64,000 nucleotides of DNA from Fulvivirga sp. M361. GTDB taxonomy: Bacteria; Bacteroidota; Bacteroidia; Cytophagales; Cyclobacteriaceae. Below are positions 51,744 through 60,798 of this stretch, in pieces. Each line of letters starts with the position of its first letter. Within the stretch, counting starts at the first letter, position 1. The stretch covers positions 58,257-122,256 of the forward strand of contig NZ_VKDC01000033.1 of the NCBI RefSeq assembly GCF_007097395.1, read 5' to 3'. The notes beneath the pieces were generated by a model. It searched no databases. It was not told the DNA's origin and saw nothing but the letters and a program-made list of their open reading frames with translations. Made by a program: the position numbers and the translations under genes.

Positions 51744-51980
51744 CTAAAGGTCTTTATGCGAACCGTCACAAAACGGTGGGTTTTTTGTGTGTTTGCAACC
51801 GCACCAAGCCATCTTCTTATCTTCGTCAATTACTTGCTTCATGGGAGAAAAACTGGTACCCTTATGAGAACCATCGCAGTATGGCTGGCTTTTGCTCAGT
51901 CCACATGCACACCAAAAATAGGTGCCACATTTACAATCTGCTACAATAGGTGCTTTTTGTACAATTTTAGGAGTATCCAT
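51744..51980 (-). CDS. CDGSH iron-sulfur domain protein (two motifs)
   Basis: A 78-residue protein with two CDGSH motifs: CKCGTYFWCACGLSKSQPYC...DGSH in the first half and CGCKHTKNPPFCDGSH in the second. Each motif should bind a [2Fe-2S] cluster with three Cys and one His. Twin-CDGSH proteins of this size are monomeric and soluble; their electron partners are not known. It lies 32 bp after the DUF2520 gene and 2 bp before the TPK-like gene on the minus strand. Confidence 0.93.
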   Translation of the reverse strand: MDTPKIVQKAPIVADCKCGTYFWCACGLSKSQPYCDGSHKGTSFSPMKQVIDEDKKMAWCGCKHTKNPPFCDGSHKDL

Positions 51981-52012
51981 AGGCTATGTTATTTCGTTCG
52001 GTTTCGCATCTG

Positions 52013-52801
52013 TTAATTCAATGGATAGCAATCTACAATATACTGTGAAAAAATCCGATATACTTCAGCCAACTCCTCGTTATTCTTTAAATAATCCAGG
52101 TGAAGGTCCAACGTTTCAAAATCATGCCGTCTGGCCGGACCAGTCTGTGCATTTTCCGGCCCCATCTCAAAGGCTTTGAGTACTGTCTCCTCTACTAAAG
52201 GGTATAATAACTCATTGTCAAGCTTTTCAGCCTTCATTATGTCTGCGCTAATACGCAGGCAGTGATTTACAAAATTATTGGCAAAAACTGCTGAAAGATG
52301 AAGGGCCCGGCGCTGGTCACTATTAATTTGTACCACCTTATTTGTGACCCTCTTGGCTACTTCTTCTAACAACCCCTGACCAAAAGCAGTATTGGCTTCT
52401 ATACAGATCGGGACAGTATCAAACGACACCTTCTTCCCTTTGGAAAATGTCTGAAGTGGATAAAGTACACCTATATGATCTGTTGCTGCATAAGATAACG
52501 TACCCATAGATTGCCCTCCTGATGTGTGTACCAATATTGCATCTTCCTCGGGAAGAATTATTTCCTGGCTTATCTCTTCCAGTGCATCGTCACTTGCCGC
52601 TACAATGAACAGGTCTGATGTACTCAGAGAAAAGTCAAGATCCTTTTTTACTTCCGCCTGGTAGAGCCGTTTTACCAGTGCATCGGCATTTTTTTTGTTT
52701 CTACTATAAACCTCCTTCACTACCACACCGGCATTGTCCAGAGCTACAGCCAGGTGCCAGGCCAAATTGCCGGCACCAATGAATGATATTCTATAAGACA
52801 T
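52013..52801 (-). CDS. Rossmann-like/DUF2520 protein
   Basis: A 262-residue protein. The N terminus ISFIGAGNLAWHLAVALDNAG (motif GAGNLA) is an NAD(P)-binding Rossmann start; GVLYPLQTFSKGKKVSF at mid-length and ALHLSAVFANNFVNH in the helical C-terminal domain are typical of the DUF2520 family, related to NADP-oxidoreductases and ketopantoate-reductase-like folds. The reaction is not known. It is first in the run DUF2520, CDGSH, TPK-like. The 209-bp gap upstream shows no recognisable element. Confidence 0.88.
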   Translation of the reverse strand: MSYRISFIGAGNLAWHLAVALDNAGVVVKEVYSRNKKNADALVKRLYQAEVKKDLDFSLSTSDLFIVAASDDALEEISQEIILPEEDAILVHTSGGQSMGTLSYAATDHIGVLYPLQTFSKGKKVSFDTVPICIEANTAFGQGLLEEVAKRVTNKVVQINSDQRRALHLSAVFANNFVNHCLRISADIMKAEKLDNELLYPLVEETVLKAFEMGPENAQTGPARRHDFETLDLHLDYLKNNEELAEVYRIFSQYIVDCYPLN

Positions 52802-53010
52802 GATCTCTTACTGTTAGAAACCGAAAATATGAATCAATACTTGTTTGTTGACTCTATCAAGAAGATGTAAGGTAAATATTTTTTGAAATACTTTATTGTA
52901 AATATAACACGGTATCAAATAAAGAAGATCCTTTTAATCCATTTGAGTGAATAAGTCAAAACCCGGAAATGACATTAAATAAGTGTAACTCAATTAGGTT
53001 CAACACATTA

Positions 53011-55539
53011 TTATTCCACTCCCTTTTCCCTCATTTTTTTGAACTCTGTATATCTCCTGACTACAGCAATGCCAAAGCCAAACATCAAAAGAAGGGTACC
53101 TAACCAAAGCACATTGATCAGGGGCTTTTCCAAAGCTTTTAAAATAATCCAATCTTTTTGCCGGGTACTGATTCCAACCTCAAATTGATTTTCTTCAGGA
53201 TGGATATTCATGAGGGAAATGCGTAAACCTAAATCATTTACCTCATCAGGTATTCTACCCACGAGACCGTTTTTTACCAGGAATACAGGATGTGCCTCAT
53301 ACTCTTTTTCCTCGCCTTGTATCTTTACAAATCCTTTCACCGCCAGATCCCCTTCTCCCAGGTCTACTCCATTCACTTCGAAAATACGTTGAAGTCCTTC
53401 AAACCGGGCTACATAGTCGTTTACAAAAAAGTTTTCATTTACCGTTACCTTGAACTCATCGAGTTCACTCCATTCTACTTCTTCATGGGACAAACGAGTA
53501 ACGACATGTGCATATAAATCCTTATTCAGGTCACGTTTGATAGCCGGTGATGCAGCTGCTCCCATGGTGGGGTTATCTTGAATACGGGGATAAAGGTTAT
53601 ATTTTTTTCCCTTGGCAGAAGTTAGCTCTATCGCATAGTAGGTGTTCTCAGCGTGAATGGCAAAAGTATCATTGGCCTGAAACAACTGATCTCCTTCAAA
53701 ATACAAATCGTTATCAGCTACCGCCATAAATTCACTTATACGCGTTACCTGATCTTTTTTCACTAAACCAGGACCTTCCAATGGCTCCAGATGCTCTCCG
53801 GTATATTTAATTTGGTAATTATTCATCGTCTTAGGTTCGTTGATGAACAATAGCAAATTCTCACGGTTGAACTCTTCATCCAGCTCACGCGATATCAGCA
53901 TACCGGTGTTGTTCAATGACACCACTTTAGAATAACCGGATGAAAACAACACCCCAATGAGCATCATGCCTACGCCTATATGAGCCACAGCCCCTCCCGA
54001 CAACCTTGGGCTGCTCTTCAAAACACCTATTAAGATCTTTGTATTGGCTACTACAGTATAAATTCCCGCTACCAACAGCACCATTAACGTTGGATCACCT
54101 ACATTAAACACTAAGATAACTACAGTACTTATGATCAGCGTAATAACTATGGGTAACGTAAGGTCTTTCTGCAACTGGCTGCGGTCCATTTTTTTCCACC
54201 AGAAAAACTGCCCTGTACCCGATAGTAAGGCCACTAACACCGCAAACCATAACTGAAATTTTGAGTAATACTCAATTTGATCTGCAGGAGGCGCCAGGTT
54301 AGAAATGCCACCAAAAGCCTCCACAATACTATTATACACAGGTATAGATGTGGGGACCAATACCTGGAACCCCATGAGGCACAAAGTAATCGCCCCTATT
54401 AAAATCCAAAACTCCCTGGAATAGGTGGAGGCCTCTTTTTCAGTAGTAGGCAGTGCTTTCCATCGCATCCAGGACAATACGATCGACAAAATGGTAAAAA
54501 CCAGCAGATAGATGAGCAACTGACCCGACAACCCGAGGTCGGTGAAGGAATGCACGGAAGAATTGCCCAAAATCCCACTTCTGGTAAGAAAAGTGGAATA
54601 CAAAATCAAAATAAAAGTTGTGATCACCAGGATAACAGATGCTTTCAGCGCTGTACTGCTCTTTTTGAAGGTGATCATCGTGTGAATAGAAGCGATGAGA
54701 AACAGCCAGGGAACGTAGACCGCATTCTCTACAGGATCCCAGTTCCAATATCCACCAAAGTTTAAAGTTTCATATGCCCAATAGCCCCCCATTAATATAC
54801 CCAAACCAAGTACCGCGCCTGAGAATAGCGCCCAGGGCAAAGCCGGTCTGACCCAGTCACGGTATTTTTTCTGCCAAAGCCCTGCGATACAATAAGCAAA
54901 AGGAATAATGGTAGTGGCAAAACCCAGGAACAGTGTTGGAGGGTGGATCACCATCCAATAATTTTGTAACAGAGGGTTTAGGCCCGTACCATCTTTAGGA
55001 ACGAAATCCGGATTTTCTCTGAATATTGGGGCATCAATAGCATCTCTCAGCAAGATAAAAGGAGAACTTCCGATCTTAAGTTCGAGCTGGGGAATGGCCA
55101 CACCTAATATCATAGAAGACAAAAAAACCTGGACCAACATAAATACGGTCATAATGGACGGCTCCCAAAATCTATTGGTAAAGATCAAAATAGTACCGAG
55201 CACCGCATGCCAGAACATCCACAACAAAAAGCTGCCTTCCTGCCCCTCCCAAAAAGAAGAGACCATGTAATGTGTAGGTAACCGCGTGGAAGAATGGTTC
55301 CAGGCATAGTGGTATTCAAAATAATGATTATAAATGATGAAGAATAATGAAACTACAACACCCAGAACAGACCCGCCATGCATAAAAAAGAAAGCACGAC
55401 CGTTGATCCGCCACGACTTTTTCCGGTCAAGATCTTCCGTTGTAGAAGCCTTAAAGTAAGAAAAAGAGGAAAACAGCGCCGTTATAAAAGCGGCTATGGA
55501 AAAAAAGTGACCCAGGTCACCAATGAAGGTGTGCATCAT
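53011..55539 (-). CDS. ccmF: Cytochrome c maturation protein CcmF (heme lyase)
   Basis: An 842-residue membrane protein with about 15 helices, longer than E. coli CcmF (about 650). The heme-handling WWD motif reads YWNWDPVENAVYVPW (residues 264-278). A conserved SSFWEGQEGSFLLWM block lies at about 94-108 and NYWMVIHPPTLFLG at 193-206. The C-terminal 250 residues are largely periplasmic, ending in one helix. It attaches heme to apocytochrome c. It is the last gene of the ccm operon, 18 bp after ccmE. Confidence 0.94.
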   Translation of the reverse strand: MMHTFIGDLGHFFSIAAFITALFSSFSYFKASTTEDLDRKKSWRINGRAFFFMHGGSVLGVVVSLFFIIYNHYFEYHYAWNHSSTRLPTHYMVSSFWEGQEGSFLLWMFWHAVLGTILIFTNRFWEPSIMTVFMLVQVFLSSMILGVAIPQLELKIGSSPFILLRDAIDAPIFRENPDFVPKDGTGLNPLLQNYWMVIHPPTLFLGFATTIIPFAYCIAGLWQKKYRDWVRPALPWALFSGAVLGLGILMGGYWAYETLNFGGYWNWDPVENAVYVPWLFLIASIHTMITFKKSSTALKASVILVITTFILILYSTFLTRSGILGNSSVHSFTDLGLSGQLLIYLLVFTILSIVLSWMRWKALPTTEKEASTYSREFWILIGAITLCLMGFQVLVPTSIPVYNSIVEAFGGISNLAPPADQIEYYSKFQLWFAVLVALLSGTGQFFWWKKMDRSQLQKDLTLPIVITLIISTVVILVFNVGDPTLMVLLVAGIYTVVANTKILIGVLKSSPRLSGGAVAHIGVGMMLIGVLFSSGYSKVVSLNNTGMLISRELDEEFNRENLLLFINEPKTMNNYQIKYTGEHLEPLEGPGLVKKDQVTRISEFMAVADNDLYFEGDQLFQANDTFAIHAENTYYAIELTSAKGKKYNLYPRIQDNPTMGAAASPAIKRDLNKDLYAHVVTRLSHEEVEWSELDEFKVTVNENFFVNDYVARFEGLQRIFEVNGVDLGEGDLAVKGFVKIQGEEKEYEAHPVFLVKNGLVGRIPDEVNDLGLRISLMNIHPEENQFEVGISTRQKDWIILKALEKPLINVLWLGTLLLMFGFGIAVVRRYTEFKKMREKGVE

Positions 55540-55557
55540 AAACTAGTCCTTTACCTA

Positions 55558-55968
55558 TCAGCTTTCAGCAGTCACCGTTGTTTCCTGGTACTTTGAAGGG
55601 CATTTCAGCAATATTTTGTCTGCCACAAACACGTCATCCTTATAGGAGCCAATAACTACCACTTTTTCAGATTTTGTGAAATCCGTAGGCATCGGCTCAT
55701 TATAAAAAACCTGTTGCTTTTCATGATTATCATCTATCATTATAAACGAGAAGGACAGTTTATCGGCAGATGGAAATAATCCTGTTATATTTCCGTTACT
55801 GTCTTTAGTGAGCTCACCTACCACATGAATACTATTGCTACGCCCGTCTTTGGCCATTTCATGGGCCTCCTTGAAAGTCACATACGAGCTGGCGTCACCG
55901 GCAGTTGAAATAATCATAAAAATGGCTATTGCAATAACTCCAATTCCTATCAGGTGGGTTTTCTTCAT
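55558..55968 (-). CDS. ccmE: Heme chaperone CcmE, CxxxY type
   Basis: A 136-residue protein with one N-terminal membrane helix (residues 5-22) and an OB-fold periplasmic domain (HVVGELTKDSNGNITG, SFSFIMIDDNHE, VVVIGSY). The heme-binding segment is CPSKY (Cys123 to Tyr127) in place of the HxxxY of E. coli, so it belongs to the CxxxY variant described for some other bacteria and archaea. It carries heme to CcmF. It lies between ccmD (47-bp gap) and ccmF. Confidence 0.93.
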   Translation of the reverse strand: MKKTHLIGIGVIAIAIFMIISTAGDASSYVTFKEAHEMAKDGRSNSIHVVGELTKDSNGNITGLFPSADKLSFSFIMIDDNHEKQQVFYNEPMPTDFTKSEKVVVIGSYKDDVFVADKILLKCPSKYQETTVTAES

Positions 55969-56015
55969 TGTATTGCTGTTTATGTATGATTACAAAGTTA
56001 AGACCTGCTTTGTTC

Positions 56016-56270
56016 TCATGTGCCCTTATTTCCCAACTGTTTTTCCAATCGACCTACTTTTCGATCAATTGACACCAGGTAAGTGATGGTTCCTGCCAAT
56101 ATGATCAGTATAATACCTGTTAAAACATATATTTTACCGTCTGCTCTAAATTGATCTGCCATCTCAACCTGATCATTTTTATAATCCTGCTCGGTTATCG
56201 CTACTTTATCCTGTCCGAAAAGCAGGAATGAAAAAAAGAAAAAAGATAGCGTTAAAAATGTTTTCCTCAT
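56016..56270 (-). CDS. ccmD: CcmD-family small membrane protein
   Basis: An 84-residue protein with a signal-like N-terminal helix (ending LLFGQ) and a second membrane helix (residues about 47-68, YVLTGIILIILAGTITYLVS) followed by a charged tail. The position between ccmC and ccmE and the helix-plus-charged-tail layout identify it as CcmD, which helps release heme-loaded CcmE. It overlaps ccmC by 4 bp. The extra N-terminal hydrophobic segment is a common Bacteroidota addition. Confidence 0.82.
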   Translation of the reverse strand: MRKTFLTLSFFFFSFLLFGQDKVAITEQDYKNDQVEMADQFRADGKIYVLTGIILIILAGTITYLVSIDRKVGRLEKQLGNKGT

Positions 56271-56950
56271 AATTCTAAAATGGTATCAATTTTTCTTATC
56301 CTGATTCTCACTGTAGCCATCCAAACCCCCAGCAATGTCCATCCCATCACCGCCGGATAGAACGTTATTCTCAACCGGTTGTCCAAGTCATAAGCATTAA
56401 ATCCAGGATTGCCCCCGTTACCCGGGTGCAAAGAATCCGTCATTCTCGGTAAGATAAACAAAAGCGGTATGAGTGCGGCGAAGGCAAATATGTTATAAAC
56501 TGCTCCAATTCTTGCCTTTTGCATTGGGTCTTCCAAAGACCCTCTAAGCACAAAATAGGCCAGGTAGATCAAGAGACCTATGGCTGACGCATTCTGTTTT
56601 GGGTCACCACTCCACCAATCATCCCAGGTAAATTGTGCCCAGAGCATTCCTGTTAATATACCCAAAACACCAAATACGATACCCACGTTCGCAAACTCCA
56701 CCGAGACCGTATCAAAATGCGCATTGGAACCTCTTAGATATTTTACGGCATACACCACTGAAATCGCCAGCATAATGATCATTCCAAACCACATGGGCAC
56801 ATGAAAGTAAAGGGCGCGAACGGTTTCATTAAGAATGTTCAAACGGGGGACATCCATTAACAATCCACCTGTTACTACATAAAGAAGTAATAACACTGTA
56901 ATAACCTTCCACCAATTTCTAAGCATATCGTTTGCTCTTAGCTGCGCCAA
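56267..56950 (-). CDS. ccmC: Heme exporter/CcmC
   Basis: A 227-residue protein with six membrane helices. The WWD-type heme motif is visible as TWDDWWSGDPKQNASAI (residues about 107-123), and HVPMWFGM carries a heme-ligand His ahead of it. The start at 56950 overlaps ccmB by 13 bp; an alternative ATG at 56926 (MLRNWWKV) would remove the overlap. It loads heme onto CcmE. It is co-transcribed with ccmB and ccmD. Confidence 0.94.
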   Translation of the reverse strand: MAQLRANDMLRNWWKVITVLLLLYVVTGGLLMDVPRLNILNETVRALYFHVPMWFGMIIMLAISVVYAVKYLRGSNAHFDTVSVEFANVGIVFGVLGILTGMLWAQFTWDDWWSGDPKQNASAIGLLIYLAYFVLRGSLEDPMQKARIGAVYNIFAFAALIPLLFILPRMTDSLHPGNGGNPGFNAYDLDNRLRITFYPAVMGWTLLGVWMATVRIRIRKIDTILEL

Positions 56951-57621
56951 AGATAGGGGAACAAGAGATAAGATAAAGCGCCTGCAATGGCATTTATTGC
57001 TAAGAGAATAACCATTTCATCATAAGAATCAGACCATTCCAATCCATCCATGGCGTTTTTAGAGATTTTAATCACCATTAGTAAAATGGGAAGTATGATC
57101 GGAAAACCCAAAACGGCCATGAGAGTTTGGCTATTCCTGGCTTTTGAGGCTATTGCCGAGGTCATTGTTAACGTAAAGGACAAGCCGATGGAAGCAATTA
57201 AGAGGTTAACTACAAACAGAGTCATGTCTTTCACGGGATTACCCAATACCAGCACATAGCCCAGCAAACCAATAAGTCCCATCAGCACCATCAGCAGCGA
57301 GTTGTAAGCGGTTTTGCCCACGATGACAGCCACAGGATCATGGACCCAATAGTAATACAAAAACTGTCCCTGCTTCTCCTGGATAAAACTTTTAGCTACG
57401 GCATTTACAGCTGCAAAAAGGATGATAATCCAAAACAGAACATTCCATGTAACAGGGTCCAACTGATTAGCCCGCACATTGAAGCTCAAATAACAAATGA
57501 ATATGGTGCTAATTAGGTAAAGGAGTATACCATTCACCGCATACCGGTTTCGCCATTCAATGGTTACCTCTTTTTTGATCAGATAATATACCTGGCTGAG
57601 CACGGTTATGCTATTTGTCAA
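56938..57621 (-). CDS. ccmB: Heme exporter protein CcmB
   Basis: A 227-residue six-helix ABC-type membrane protein. KKEVTIEWRNRYAVNGILLY near the start, SFIQEKQGQFLYYYWVH at mid-length and ALSYLLFPYLW at the end are CcmB features. CcmB normally works with the ATPase CcmA, but no ccmA occurs in this operon. It overlaps the preceding Wzz-like gene by 11 bp and ccmC by 13 bp. Confidence 0.92.
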   Translation of the reverse strand: MTNSITVLSQVYYLIKKEVTIEWRNRYAVNGILLYLISTIFICYLSFNVRANQLDPVTWNVLFWIIILFAAVNAVAKSFIQEKQGQFLYYYWVHDPVAVIVGKTAYNSLLMVLMGLIGLLGYVLVLGNPVKDMTLFVVNLLIASIGLSFTLTMTSAIASKARNSQTLMAVLGFPIILPILLMVIKISKNAMDGLEWSDSYDEMVILLAINAIAGALSYLLFPYLWRS

Positions 57622-58462
57622 TAGACTTCAAATAAGCTCCTGTTTCTCTGATGAATACAATGACTATAGCGAAAAGCAACCCGGTCATAAAGCCTCCTAC
57701 CAATGATACAGAAAGTTTTGGCCCTTTTGGTCTGGTAAACGGTATGAAACCTTCAATCAGTTGGATACTGTCAATTAATTCAAGACTTTCTTCATACGAA
57801 AGCTCCTCCTTGAAGGTTTTAAGGGCCTGTTCATACACATTGGATGGATCTATGACTAATAGGTCTCTTCCTTGCCCACCGGAGGTTATCCTGGTATTGA
57901 CTAACTCTTTAAGGCTATCGAGCTCAAGCGCTTCTTTTTTCATTTGTTTAATAAGCGCTACATATCGTTCTCTCTTCAATTGAACGCGCTTTTTGACGAA
58001 TTCATTGTTCTCGAGAAAATCTATAATACCTTGTTGTAATGAGGGGAGAATAGCATTGTCAGTAATCTCGACGGAGATTAGAAAAATAATGTTAGCAGGA
58101 CCTCCATCCGGCGCAGCAGCATCGGTTATATTCTCAACTTTTATCTCCCTCAAGTGTGAGGCTTCTGCTTCAGAAATACTGAGTTTTTGACTTAAAACTG
58201 GTCTATTGCGCTCATCTATTAATTTATTCAGGTTTTCAGTTAATGTCTCACTGTAAGCCTCCGTAAGGATGTCAGACCTCAACATCATACTACTTTCAAA
58301 TACTGCAGGTTTTGTACCGTAAAAACCAGCACCTACAACCATTCCTATGATAATTGCAGATAGAAAAACTAGCTTATTTCTGTTTAATAATTTAAGCAGT
58401 TTCAATAAGAGCTCACCCAGGTCAATTTCATCAGATGAATTAGATCTTATGTCTTTTTGCAT
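57611..58462 (-). CDS. Wzz/chain-length determinant family protein
   Basis: A 283-residue protein with a cytoplasmic N-terminal stretch, a first membrane helix (residues about 35-50, VFLSAIIIGMVVGAGFY) and a last helix near residues 250-270 preceded by PFTRPKGPKLSVSLVGG, the proline-rich segment typical of Wzz/BexC proteins. The middle is a helical periplasmic domain. It probably sets polysaccharide chain length. It overlaps ccmB by 11 bp and is divergent from the nucleotide-sugar genes, its more logical partners. Confidence 0.85.
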   Translation of the reverse strand: MQKDIRSNSSDEIDLGELLLKLLKLLNRNKLVFLSAIIIGMVVGAGFYGTKPAVFESSMMLRSDILTEAYSETLTENLNKLIDERNRPVLSQKLSISEAEASHLREIKVENITDAAAPDGGPANIIFLISVEITDNAILPSLQQGIIDFLENNEFVKKRVQLKRERYVALIKQMKKEALELDSLKELVNTRITSGGQGRDLLVIDPSNVYEQALKTFKEELSYEESLELIDSIQLIEGFIPFTRPKGPKLSVSLVGGFMTGLLFAIVIVFIRETGAYLKSIDK

Positions 58463-58536
58463 AATATTGGAATCTCTAGTAAAAATGCAAGTTTATTAAA
58501 TAAGCTTTTGAGATGATAGGGATAACGAATAATTAT

Positions 58537-58544
58537 TAGCTTTG
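58537..58544 (+). promoter_or_regulatory. Candidate -7 element for the nucleotide-sugar operon
   Basis: TAGCTTTG is an exact TAnnTTTG match, 42 bp before the TTG start of the epimerase gene. A TTTG at 58507-58510 lies 26 bp upstream, wider than usual. It would drive the plus-strand polysaccharide genes from a 123-bp gap shared with the divergent Wzz gene. Confidence 0.5.
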
Positions 58545-58585
58545 TCTCCTTGAAAAAGAATTAGATTATTAACACAACGACTTCA

Positions 58586-59551
58586 TTGTCTCCCATCAAA
58601 ATTATAGTGACCGGTGGTGCCGGTTTTATTGGTTCTCACCTGGTGGAACAATTATTACATGATAATAGAATATTATCTGTTAGAGTAATAGATAATCTTT
58701 CCAATGGATATTATTCGAACATAAGCCATTTAAAAGAACATCCAAAGTTTGAGTTTTTCGAAAAGGACATTTGTGACTATGAGAAAATGGTGGAACTGAC
58801 CAAAGGGTATGATGTAATTTCTCATCAAGCCGCACTTGGTTCTGTTCCGAGATCCATCGAAAATCCAATGCTTTCGACAAAAGTAAATATAGATGGCACC
58901 GTCAATATACTACATGCAGCTGTCGTTAATAAAATTGACAGAGTAATATTGGCTTGTTCTTCAAGCACCTATGGCGACCATCCGGCACTCCCAAAAAGTG
59001 AAGATACTATTGGTAAGCCTCTCAGTCCGTATGCAGTCACAAAGTATACTATTGAATTGTTTGCAGATGTTTTTCGACGCACTTACGGATTGAACTATAT
59101 AGGTTTAAGGTATTTTAATATATTTGGCCCGAAACAGAATCCTGACAACCCATATGCCGCAGTAATACCCATTTTCTGTAAAGCATTTTTAGAAGGAAAG
59201 TCACCTGTTGTTAATGGTGATGGGTCAAACAGTCGAGATTTTACTTATATTGAAAACGCGCTTCAAGCTAATTTAAAAGCCATATTTACACAGGAAAGTC
59301 GAGCGCTCAATACTGTTTACAATGTAGCCTGTGGAGAACAGAGTTCGTTGAATGAAATGATCGACGCCTTAAAAGAGATCAGTGGAAAGGAAATTGATGC
59401 AACTTATGGGGCTGAAAGAGCCGGGGATGTAAGACATTCGAAAGCTGACATCAGTAAAATTCAAGACTTATTGCAGTACGAAGCAAGTATAAAATTTAAA
59501 GAAGGCCTGCGTAGCACATATGAATGGTACAAATCAAATTATGAAAACTGA
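58586..59551 (+). CDS. UDP-N-acetylhexosamine 4-epimerase (WbpP/TviC-like)
   Basis: A 321-residue short-chain dehydrogenase-type epimerase. KIIVTGGAGFIGSHLVEQL gives the NAD site, and SPYAVTKYTIE the Tyr-x-x-x-Lys catalytic pair; GLRYFNIFGPKQNP and SRDFTYIENA are typical of UDP-GlcNAc 4-epimerases. The start is TTG: the only upstream in-frame codons lead to a stop, and no ATG precedes the glycine motif. Its 3' end overlaps the dehydrogenase gene by 11 bp. With that enzyme it probably makes UDP-GalNAcA from UDP-GlcNAc. Confidence 0.9.
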   Translation: MSPIKIIVTGGAGFIGSHLVEQLLHDNRILSVRVIDNLSNGYYSNISHLKEHPKFEFFEKDICDYEKMVELTKGYDVISHQAALGSVPRSIENPMLSTKVNIDGTVNILHAAVVNKIDRVILACSSSTYGDHPALPKSEDTIGKPLSPYAVTKYTIELFADVFRRTYGLNYIGLRYFNIFGPKQNPDNPYAAVIPIFCKAFLEGKSPVVNGDGSNSRDFTYIENALQANLKAIFTQESRALNTVYNVACGEQSSLNEMIDALKEISGKEIDATYGAERAGDVRHSKADISKIQDLLQYEASIKFKEGLRSTYEWYKSNYEN

Positions 59552-60797
59552 GAAAATAGCTATCATCGGTCTGGGTTATGTTGGTTTGCCCCTGGCAGTA
59601 GAATTTGGCAAAAAAAAGACTGTAATAGGTTTTGATATCGATGAAGAACGAGTTAAGGAATTAAAGAAAGGAAGTGACCGTACACTGGAAGTAACCAGCG
59701 TAGAGTTAGCTGCAGCTACAAATTTAAGTTACAGTAGTAATCCTGAGGATTTACTTCTAGCGAACATCTTTATTATTACTGTCCCCACACCTATAGATGA
59801 ATTTAAAACTCCTGATTTAACTCCCTTAAAAAAAGCTAGTACAACTGTCGGTAAAGCACTTAAAAAAGGAGATGTGGTGATTTATGAATCGACCGTTTTT
59901 CCTGGTTGTACGGAAGAAATCTGTATACCCGTTTTGGAAAGAAATAGCGGTTTGACTTTTAATAAAGACTTTTTTTGTGGCTACTCTCCTGAACGAATCA
60001 ACCCTGGTGACAAAACTCATAGATTACCCAATATCAAAAAAGTTACCAGCGGCAGCACACCTGAGATAGCTGAAAAAATAGACCAACTGTATCAATCCAT
60101 CATAACAGCAGGTACACATCTGGCTTCTTCCATTAAAGTAGCAGAAGCTGCTAAGGTTATTGAAAATGCACAACGTGATCTTAACATCGCATTTGTTAAC
60201 GAGCTGGCGTTGATTTTTGACAAACTAGATATCGATACAACGGAAGTGCTGAATGCCGCCTCTACGAAGTGGAATTTCTTACCTTTCAAGCCTGGATTAG
60301 TGGGAGGGCATTGCATTGGAGTAGACCCGTATTACCTTACCTATAAGGCTGAAAGTATCGGGTACAATCCTCAGGTGATCATGGCCGGAAGAAGGATCAA
60401 TGACACCATGGGAATTCATATTGCCAATAAAGTGGTGAAATTGATGACTAAAAATGACAATGCCATCAATAACAGTAACGTATTGGTTTTGGGCATCACA
60501 TTCAAGGAAGATTGTCCTGACATCCGGAATAGCAAAGTCATAGATGTAGTAAATGAACTGGAGGGGTTTGGTATCAACGTAGACGTATATGATCCGCTGG
60601 CTGATAAAGTGGAAGTTCATGTTGAATACGGTCTGGAATTGATTGATGAACCAAAAAAAGAGTACCAAGCAATCATTTTAGCCGTCAGACATACATCATT
60701 CCTCAACTTAGATCTACCTGGATTAACCAATGAAAAAACAGTGATATTTGACATTAAATCATTCTTTAATAAGGAAGACATAACTGCAAGACTTTGA
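59541..60797 (+). CDS. Nucleotide-sugar (UDP-HexNAc) dehydrogenase, TviB/WbpO-like
   Basis: A 418-residue enzyme when started at MKTEKIAIIG (59541); seven further upstream codons are open but lie within the preceding gene. IIGLGYVGLPLAVEFG is the NAD-binding start, ESTVFPGCTEEI and CGYSPERINPGD are family blocks, and GGHCIGVDPYYLTY carries the catalytic Cys. It oxidises the C6 hydroxyl of a UDP-N-acetylhexosamine in two NAD-dependent steps. Its coupling to a 4-epimerase fits UDP-GalNAcA formation for a surface polymer. Confidence 0.93.
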   Translation: MKTEKIAIIGLGYVGLPLAVEFGKKKTVIGFDIDEERVKELKKGSDRTLEVTSVELAAATNLSYSSNPEDLLLANIFIITVPTPIDEFKTPDLTPLKKASTTVGKALKKGDVVIYESTVFPGCTEEICIPVLERNSGLTFNKDFFCGYSPERINPGDKTHRLPNIKKVTSGSTPEIAEKIDQLYQSIITAGTHLASSIKVAEAAKVIENAQRDLNIAFVNELALIFDKLDIDTTEVLNAASTKWNFLPFKPGLVGGHCIGVDPYYLTYKAESIGYNPQVIMAGRRINDTMGIHIANKVVKLMTKNDNAINNSNVLVLGITFKEDCPDIRNSKVIDVVNELEGFGINVDVYDPLADKVEVHVEYGLELIDEPKKEYQAIILAVRHTSFLNLDLPGLTNEKTVIFDIKSFFNKEDITARL

Positions 60798-60798
60798 T

